A stretch of 64,000 bases of DNA from JAOPZW01 sp963851295. Its GTDB lineage: Bacteria > Actinomycetota > Thermoleophilia > Solirubrobacterales > Solirubrobacteraceae. The notes under the pieces are model-generated. The model was not told the DNA's origin and did not search any database. It saw only the letters and a list, made by a program, of their open reading frames with translations. The first letter of the stretch is position 1, and each line of letters begins with the position of its first letter. Where the stretch lies: contig CAWKOS010000001.1 in the NCBI GenBank assembly GCA_963851295.1, positions 558,001 to 622,000 of the forward strand, in the 5' to 3' direction. The position numbers and the translations under genes were made by a program. This document shows positions 59,824 to 64,000 of the stretch, piece by piece.

Positions 59824-60552
59824 CTACCCGCGCATCCCGCCCTGCGGGAGGCGCCCGCCGCCGCGCTGCCACTCGACGAGGACCTCGTTCTCGCGCGCGA
59901 CGTGCCCGGCCGCGCCGGTGACCTCGCGGAAGAGCGCCTTGAGCCGCCGCATGCCGTCCGGCGGGTTGGCCGCCAGCTCGCGCGCGAGGGCGAGCGCCGC
60001 CGCCTCGGCCAGGGCCGCCGGCGCCGTGCGGTGCAGGAGCCCGAGCGCCCGCGCCTGCTCCATCGACAGCGTGCGGCCCGTGAACACGAGCTCCTTGGCG
60101 GCGGCGAGGCCGACGAGCGGCGTCAGCCGCGCCGGCCCGACCGGCACGCCGAGGCGGGCGCCGGCCCACGCGAGCTTGAGGTTGTCGGCGCCGACGCGCA
60201 GGTCGCAGCCGGCGGCGATCTCCGCGCCCGCGCCGACGACGTTGCCCACGCACACGCAGACGGTCGGCGTCGGGAAGGCCTCGACCGCCGCGTAGACGCG
60301 CGCGAAGGCCTCCATGCGCGCGACGCCGCCCTCGCGGTCGAGCGCCTCGGACACGTCGGCGCCCGCGCAGAACGCGCTCGGGCTGGTGGTGGAGAGCACG
60401 AGCACGCGCAGCTCGTCGTCGGCGGCGAGCTCGCGCAGCGCGCCCTCGAGCTCGGCTAGCGCCGCCGAGTCCAGCGCGTTGCGGACGTCGGGGCGATCGA
60501 GGCGCAGGACCTCGATCCCGTCGTCGAGCCGCTCACGTCGCAGGGCCGTCAT
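59824..60552 (-). CDS. Enoyl-CoA hydratase/isomerase family protein, altered active site
   Basis: A 242-residue crotonase-fold protein: VLRLDRPDVRNALD, AFCAGADVSEALD (oxyanion hole), GNVVGAGAEIAAGCDLRVGADN. The second catalytic acid of hydratases, normally in P-E-x-x-L-G, is replaced (AWAGARLGVPVGPARL), while Glu in GAEIAAG is kept. So it may be an isomerase, a hydrolase or an inactive member. Confidence 0.88.
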   Translation of the reverse strand: MTALRRERLDDGIEVLRLDRPDVRNALDSAALAELEGALRELAADDELRVLVLSTTSPSAFCAGADVSEALDREGGVARMEAFARVYAAVEAFPTPTVCVCVGNVVGAGAEIAAGCDLRVGADNLKLAWAGARLGVPVGPARLTPLVGLAAAKELVFTGRTLSMEQARALGLLHRTAPAALAEAAALALARELAANPPDGMRRLKALFREVTGAAGHVARENEVLVEWQRGGGRLPQGGMRG

Positions 60553-60583
60553 GGCGGTCAGGTTCTATACGATGCGAGGTCTG

Positions 60584-60856
60584 ATGAAGCGCCTGCTGAC
60601 CGTGCTCCCCGCCACCGCCGTCGCGCTGCTCGTGCTCGCGCCCGCGGCGCTGGCCCACGACGGCGGCGAAGGCTGGTACGGCCCGGCCGACGACAAGGTC
60701 GTCACCAACGCCGGCTTCATCCTCATCGTCTTCTTCCCGCTCTTCGTCTTCCTGATGAGCATGCTCCAGGGCCATCTGGAGAAGCGCAAGGACCGCCGCA
60801 AGAAGACCCAGAAGTCGCTGTCGGCCGAGCAGCAGCGCTGGCGCGGCGGCTGGTAG
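60584..60856 (+). CDS. Small membrane protein with cytosolic basic tail
   Basis: A 90-residue protein: signal-like MKRLLTVLPATAVALLVLAPAALAHDGG, membrane segment NAGFILIVFFPLFVFLMSMLQG and a Lys/Arg-rich tail (EKRKDRRKKTQKSL). ATG 60584 has GAGG before it; TATACG at 60566-60571 is a candidate -10. No family recognised with confidence. Confidence 0.75.
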   Translation: MKRLLTVLPATAVALLVLAPAALAHDGGEGWYGPADDKVVTNAGFILIVFFPLFVFLMSMLQGHLEKRKDRRKKTQKSLSAEQQRWRGGW

Positions 60857-60970
60857 GCGCGCGCCGTCGCGCCCGAAACCGCGTTTAGCGGGATCTTCAC
60901 CTGGCCCGACGCCTCCCGGGCGACCATGATCGCTGCGAAACGAGAATCCCTCCTCGTTGATGGCACGCGG

Positions 60971-61008
60971 CGTCCCGGACTCTCCCTGCCCGGGACGTTC
61001 GTGTTTGT
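60971..61008 (+). terminator. Rho-independent-type terminator
   Basis: CGTCCCGG (60971-60978) pairs perfectly with CCGGGACG (60990-60997) around an 11-base loop, followed by TTCGTGTTTGT. A smaller stem AACGAG/CTCGTT (60939-60958) precedes it. It would end the transcript of the small membrane protein just before the next gene's promoter. Confidence 0.6.
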
Positions 61009-61020
61009 AGGGTCGGCGCC

Positions 61021-61788
61021 ATGACCGACGAGGTGCACTACGAACGGGTCGGCGCCGCGGCCGTCCTCACCATCGACCGCCCGCACCGGCGCAACGCCGT
61101 CGACGGGCCGACGGCCGAGCGCCTGCGCGACGGCCTGATCGCCTTCGAGGCCGACGACGACGCCCGCGTGCTCGTCCTCACCGGGGCCGGCGACATCAGC
61201 TTCTGCGCGGGCGCCGACCTCAAGGCGCTGGAGAGCTACGCCGGCCGGCTCGACGACCCCGACGGCCCGATGGGCTTCACGCGACGCACGCCCGCCAAGC
61301 CGGCGATCGCCGCCGTCGGCGGCTGGTGCCTGGCGGGCGGCCTCGAGCTCGCGCTGTGGTGCGACCTGCGGATCGCCGCCGAGGGCGCGACCTTCGGCCT
61401 GCCCGAGCGCCGCTGGGGGGTCCCGCTCATCGACGGCGGGACGCAGCGGCTGCCACGCATCGTCGGCCTCGGCCGCGCGCTCGACCTCATCCTCACCGGC
61501 CGCATGATCGACGCCCGCGAGGCCCACGCGATGGGCCTCGTCACCGAGGTCGTTCCCGCCGGCGCCCACCTGGCCCGCGCGCTCGAGATGGCCGAGGGCC
61601 TTGCGGCCTTCCCCCAGGAGACGATGCTCGCCGACCGCCGCGCGGCGATCGAGGGGCTCGGCCAGCCGCTCGCCGACGGCCTGGCGCTCGAGGCCCGGGC
61701 CGGGCCGCGCGTCTTCGCCGACGCCGTCGCCGGAGCGGCCCGCTTCGCGGGCGGCGAGGGGCGGGGCGGTGCCGGCGCAGGCGTATAG
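61021..61788 (+). CDS. Enoyl-CoA hydratase/isomerase family protein
   Basis: A 255-residue crotonase: VLTIDRPHRRNAVDG, ISFCAGADLKALE, GGWCLAGGLELALWCDLRIAAE with the first catalytic Glu and TFGLPERRWGVPLIDGGTQRLPRIVG with the second. Both acids are present, so hydratase activity in fatty-acid degradation is likely. TAGGGT (61008-61013) lies 7 nt before the ATG. It precedes the acyl reductase-like fusion on the same strand. Confidence 0.92.
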   Translation: MTDEVHYERVGAAAVLTIDRPHRRNAVDGPTAERLRDGLIAFEADDDARVLVLTGAGDISFCAGADLKALESYAGRLDDPDGPMGFTRRTPAKPAIAAVGGWCLAGGLELALWCDLRIAAEGATFGLPERRWGVPLIDGGTQRLPRIVGLGRALDLILTGRMIDAREAHAMGLVTEVVPAGAHLARALEMAEGLAAFPQETMLADRRAAIEGLGQPLADGLALEARAGPRVFADAVAGAARFAGGEGRGGAGAGV

Positions 61789-61826
61789 GCTGCCGGAAGA
61801 CAGGGGTTTCCTAGGAGGAGAGCGCG

Positions 61827-63809
61827 TTGACCTACTTCGTCACCGGGGCCACCGGCTTCATCGGCCGCCACCTCGTGCAGGAGCTGCTCGCCAATCGCGA
61901 GGGCGAGGTCTTGGCGCTCGTGCGCGAGGGCTCGGTGGAGCGCCTGGACGAGCTCAAGGCGGGCTGGGACGGTGGCGAGCGGGTCACGGCCGTCGTGGGC
62001 GACCTCACGCAGGAGCGCCTCGGCGTCGACCAGGCGTTGATCGACGGGCACCGCGGCGGCATCGACCACTTCTTCCACCTCGCCGCCGTCTACGACATGA
62101 CCGCGGCCGACGAGGCCAACGAGCGCGCCAACGTCACCGGGACGCGCAACGCCGTGGAGCTCGCCAACGCGCTCGAGGCGGGCATCCTGCACCACGCCTC
62201 CTCGGTCGCGATCACCGGCGCCTACAAGGGCATGTTCCGCGAGGACATGTTCGACGAGGGCCAGAAGCTCCCGTCGGCCTACCACCGCACCAAGTTCGAA
62301 TCCGAGAAGCTCGTGCGCGACGAGGCCGCCGTGCCCTGGCGCGTCTACCGGCCCTCGGTCGTCATCGGCCACTCGCAGACCGGCGAGATGGACAAGATCG
62401 ACGGCCCCTACTACTTCTTCAAGGCGCTGCAGAAGGCGCGCCACGCGCTGCCGGAGTGGCTGCCGCTCGTCGGCCTCGAGTTCGGCTACACGAACATCGT
62501 GCCCGTCGACTACGTCGCCGCCGCGATGGACCACATCGCCCATCAGCCCGGCCTCGACGGCCAGGCGTTCCACCTGATGGCGTCCAAGTCGCAGCGCTCG
62601 GGCGAGGTCCTCAACACCTTCGCCCGCGCCGCCCACGCGCCGCAGATGGCGATCCGCATCGACAAGCGCCTGACCGACGCGCTGCCCAAGGGCGTCGGCT
62701 CGCTGCTGCTGCAGCTCCCCGCGCTCAAGGGCGTGCGCAGCGCGATCCTCGCCGACCTCGGCATCCCCGAGGAGATCCTCGGCCACCTCGGGTTCACGGC
62801 CCAGTTCGACACCCGCGACGCCGAGCGCGCGCTGGCCGGAACGGGCATCGAGGTCCCGCCGCTGGACAGCTACGCCGAGAAGATCTGGGACTACTGGGAG
62901 CGCAAGCTCGACCCCGACCTCTTCAAGGACCGCTCCTTCGAGGCCGCGATCAACGGCAAGACGGTGGTCATCACGGGCGCGTCGAGCGGCATCGGGCGGG
63001 CCGCGGCGCTCAAGGTCGCCAAGGCCGGCGGCATCCCGCTGCTCGTCGCGCGCTCGATGGACAAGCTCGAGGAGGCAAAGGCGGAGATCGAGGCCGCCGG
63101 CGGCACCGCCTACGCCTACTCCGCCGACCTCTCCGCGCTGGACTCGATCGACGACCTGGTCAAGAAGATCCTCGACGAGCACGTCGCCGTCGACGCGCTC
63201 GTCAACAACGCGGGCCGCTCGATCCGGCGCTCGATCGCGCTCAGCGAGGACCGCTTCCACGACTTCGAGCGCACGATGCAGCTCAACTACTTCGGCGCCA
63301 TCCGCCTGACCATGGGCCTGCTGCCGCACATGCGCGAGCGCGGCTCCGGCCACATCGTCAACGTCTCCTCGATCGGCGCGCAGACCAACCCGCCGCGCTT
63401 CAGCGCCTACGTCGCCTCGAAGGCCGCGCTCGACGCCTGGACGCGCGTGGTCAGCTCGGAGGTCGTCGGAGACGGCATCACCTTCACGACGATCCACATG
63501 CCGCTCGTGCGCACGCCGATGATCGCGCCGACCAAGATGTACGACTCGTTCCCGACCATCACGCCCGACGAGGCGGGCGACCTCGTGTGCGAGGCGTTGC
63601 GGGCCAGGCCCAAGGAGATCAACACGCGCCTGGGGACGTTCGGCGAGGTCGCCTACGCGCTGGCGCCCAAGGCCGTCGACCAGGTCCTGCACATGGCCTA
63701 CAAGGTCTTCCCCGACTCCGCCGCGTCGAAGGGCGAGAAGGACGCCAACGAGAAGGCCTCGATGGAGCAGGTGGCGATGGCCAACCTCATGAAGGGCGTC
63801 CACTGGTAG
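61827..63809 (+). CDS. Two-domain SDR fusion (AcrA1-like fatty acyl-CoA reductase family)
   Basis: A 660-residue fusion starting at TTG with AGGAGG eight bases before it. Residues 1-370: extended SDR (TGATGFIGRHLVQELL; YHRTKFESEKL active-site Tyr/Lys) of the fatty acyl-CoA reductase NAD-binding type. Residues about 375-640: classical SDR (VVITGASSGIGRAAAL, NNAGRSIRRS, VSSIGA, YVASKAAL). Order and length match mycobacterial AcrA1-like acyl reductases used in wax or ketone metabolism. It follows the enoyl-CoA hydratase gene, which supports lipid metabolism. Confidence 0.88.
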   Translation: MTYFVTGATGFIGRHLVQELLANREGEVLALVREGSVERLDELKAGWDGGERVTAVVGDLTQERLGVDQALIDGHRGGIDHFFHLAAVYDMTAADEANERANVTGTRNAVELANALEAGILHHASSVAITGAYKGMFREDMFDEGQKLPSAYHRTKFESEKLVRDEAAVPWRVYRPSVVIGHSQTGEMDKIDGPYYFFKALQKARHALPEWLPLVGLEFGYTNIVPVDYVAAAMDHIAHQPGLDGQAFHLMASKSQRSGEVLNTFARAAHAPQMAIRIDKRLTDALPKGVGSLLLQLPALKGVRSAILADLGIPEEILGHLGFTAQFDTRDAERALAGTGIEVPPLDSYAEKIWDYWERKLDPDLFKDRSFEAAINGKTVVITGASSGIGRAAALKVAKAGGIPLLVARSMDKLEEAKAEIEAAGGTAYAYSADLSALDSIDDLVKKILDEHVAVDALVNNAGRSIRRSIALSEDRFHDFERTMQLNYFGAIRLTMGLLPHMRERGSGHIVNVSSIGAQTNPPRFSAYVASKAALDAWTRVVSSEVVGDGITFTTIHMPLVRTPMIAPTKMYDSFPTITPDEAGDLVCEALRARPKEINTRLGTFGEVAYALAPKAVDQVLHMAYKVFPDSAASKGEKDANEKASMEQVAMANLMKGVHW

Positions 63810-64000
63810 CGCCGGCCGAGAAGGGCACGCGCCCGGACTCGCACGTGACCCGGCCCTCGGGATAGAAGAAGGTCGCCGACACGCGCAGCCAGCCGTGCGC
63901 GGCGCGGCCGTGGGGCGCGACGTTCGCGCGCATCGAGAGCACGATCTGCCCCCAGGGGCCGTCGTCGAAGACCCGGTGGTCGATGGTCACGACGCGCAGC
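63787..64000 (-). CDS. Unknown protein, C-terminal part (gene continues past window)
   Basis: The frame is open to the right edge and ends at 63787: LRVVTIDHRVFDDGPWGQ, MRANVAPHGRAAHGWLRVSATFFYPEGRV, CESGRVPFSAG. Beta-rich; no family recognised. Overlaps the 3' end of the SDR fusion by 23 bases (convergent). Confidence 0.5.
   Translation of the reverse strand, partial: LRVVTIDHRVFDDGPWGQIVLSMRANVAPHGRAAHGWLRVSATFFYPEGRVTCESGRVPFSAGATSGRPS

Noticed and set aside
60908..60918. Single TTCACC before the crotonase gene as a PHO box
   Set aside because: Only one unit and no 11-bp partner.
61236..63803. Long minus-strand reading frame of 855 codons
   Set aside because: Antisense to the SDR fusion and crotonase; Asp/Arg/Val-rich mirror of those codons.

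Overview
The window is one contiguous stretch of a very GC-rich chromosome with dense coding, many 4-base ATGA or GTGA overlaps, frequent GTG/TTG starts and several leaderless-looking starts. Together with the gene content (NarL-type two-component pairs, Pst systems with PhoB-like winged-helix proteins, orphan Tad pilin genes, PHP-glycosyltransferase fusion, AcrA1-like SDR fusion) this points to an actinobacterium, most likely of the class Thermoleophilia (Solirubrobacterales-like). That placement is an inference from composition and gene style; no rRNA gene is present. I saw no rRNA, tRNA or CRISPR array.

Layout. 1-8 kb: the 3' part of a molybdopterin oxidoreductase, a secreted AOC/dirigent-barrel-like protein divergent from a histidine kinase and NarL-type regulator, a protealysin-type M4 protease with its emfourin-type inhibitor, and an FAD amine-oxidase-like enzyme. 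7.8-12.1 kb: a VapBC-type toxin-antitoxin pair and an orphan Tad pilin cluster ending in a pilin-VanY-transglycosylase fusion. 12.1-14.9 kb: OmpR/PhoB-type regulator, small membrane protein and metallophosphoesterase. 15.0-17.2 kb: a tandemly duplicated pair of unknown secreted proteins. 17.3-23.1 kb: phoU-pstB-pstA-pstC-pstS, a receiver-less PhoB-like DNA-binding protein and a DUF47 (Pit-accessory) protein. 23.1-27.2 kb: YdeI-like protein, secreted beta-propeller, and a second kinase/regulator pair with its divergent AOC-barrel gene. 27.2-35.3 kb: a second pst operon extended by a lipoprotein and two zinc-ribbon proteins, then a zinc-ribbon protein carrying a degenerate phosphoesterase domain and a secreted Cys-containing protein. 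35.4-41.4 kb: GntR/EamA, a lytic transglycosylase, two alpha/beta hydrolases, AraC/VOC and small genes. 41.3-49.9 kb: glycan genes (GH63, DUF2334 deacetylase, GT4, hydroxyacid dehydrogenase, PHP-GT4 fusion, GH31). 49.9-54.2 kb: a Pit transporter operon, a C26 amidotransferase, a long inverted repeat next to a truncated TIM-barrel gene, Lrp/EamA. 54.2-64 kb: GNAT, ABC-F ATPase, a pseudogene, VOC, PAS-LuxR, a TIR-flanked short element, MmcQ, two crotonase-fold enzymes and a long SDR-SDR fusion.

The most connected signal is a phosphate regulon. Eight sites carry tandem 11-bp units of the form nTTCACnnnnn (PHO-box-like). They lie before both pst operons, both PhoB-like regulator genes, the pit operon, the degenerate phosphoesterase gene, the secreted protein at 34.7 kb and the PHP-GT4 fusion. 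In five sites a T(A/C)AC hexamer, a candidate -10, begins exactly 35 nt after the start of the first unit. If real, one regulator would link high-affinity and low-affinity phosphate uptake, a surface pseudo-phosphoesterase and a glycosyltransferase that could serve lipid or wall remodelling when phosphate is short. No PhoR-type kinase is in the window.
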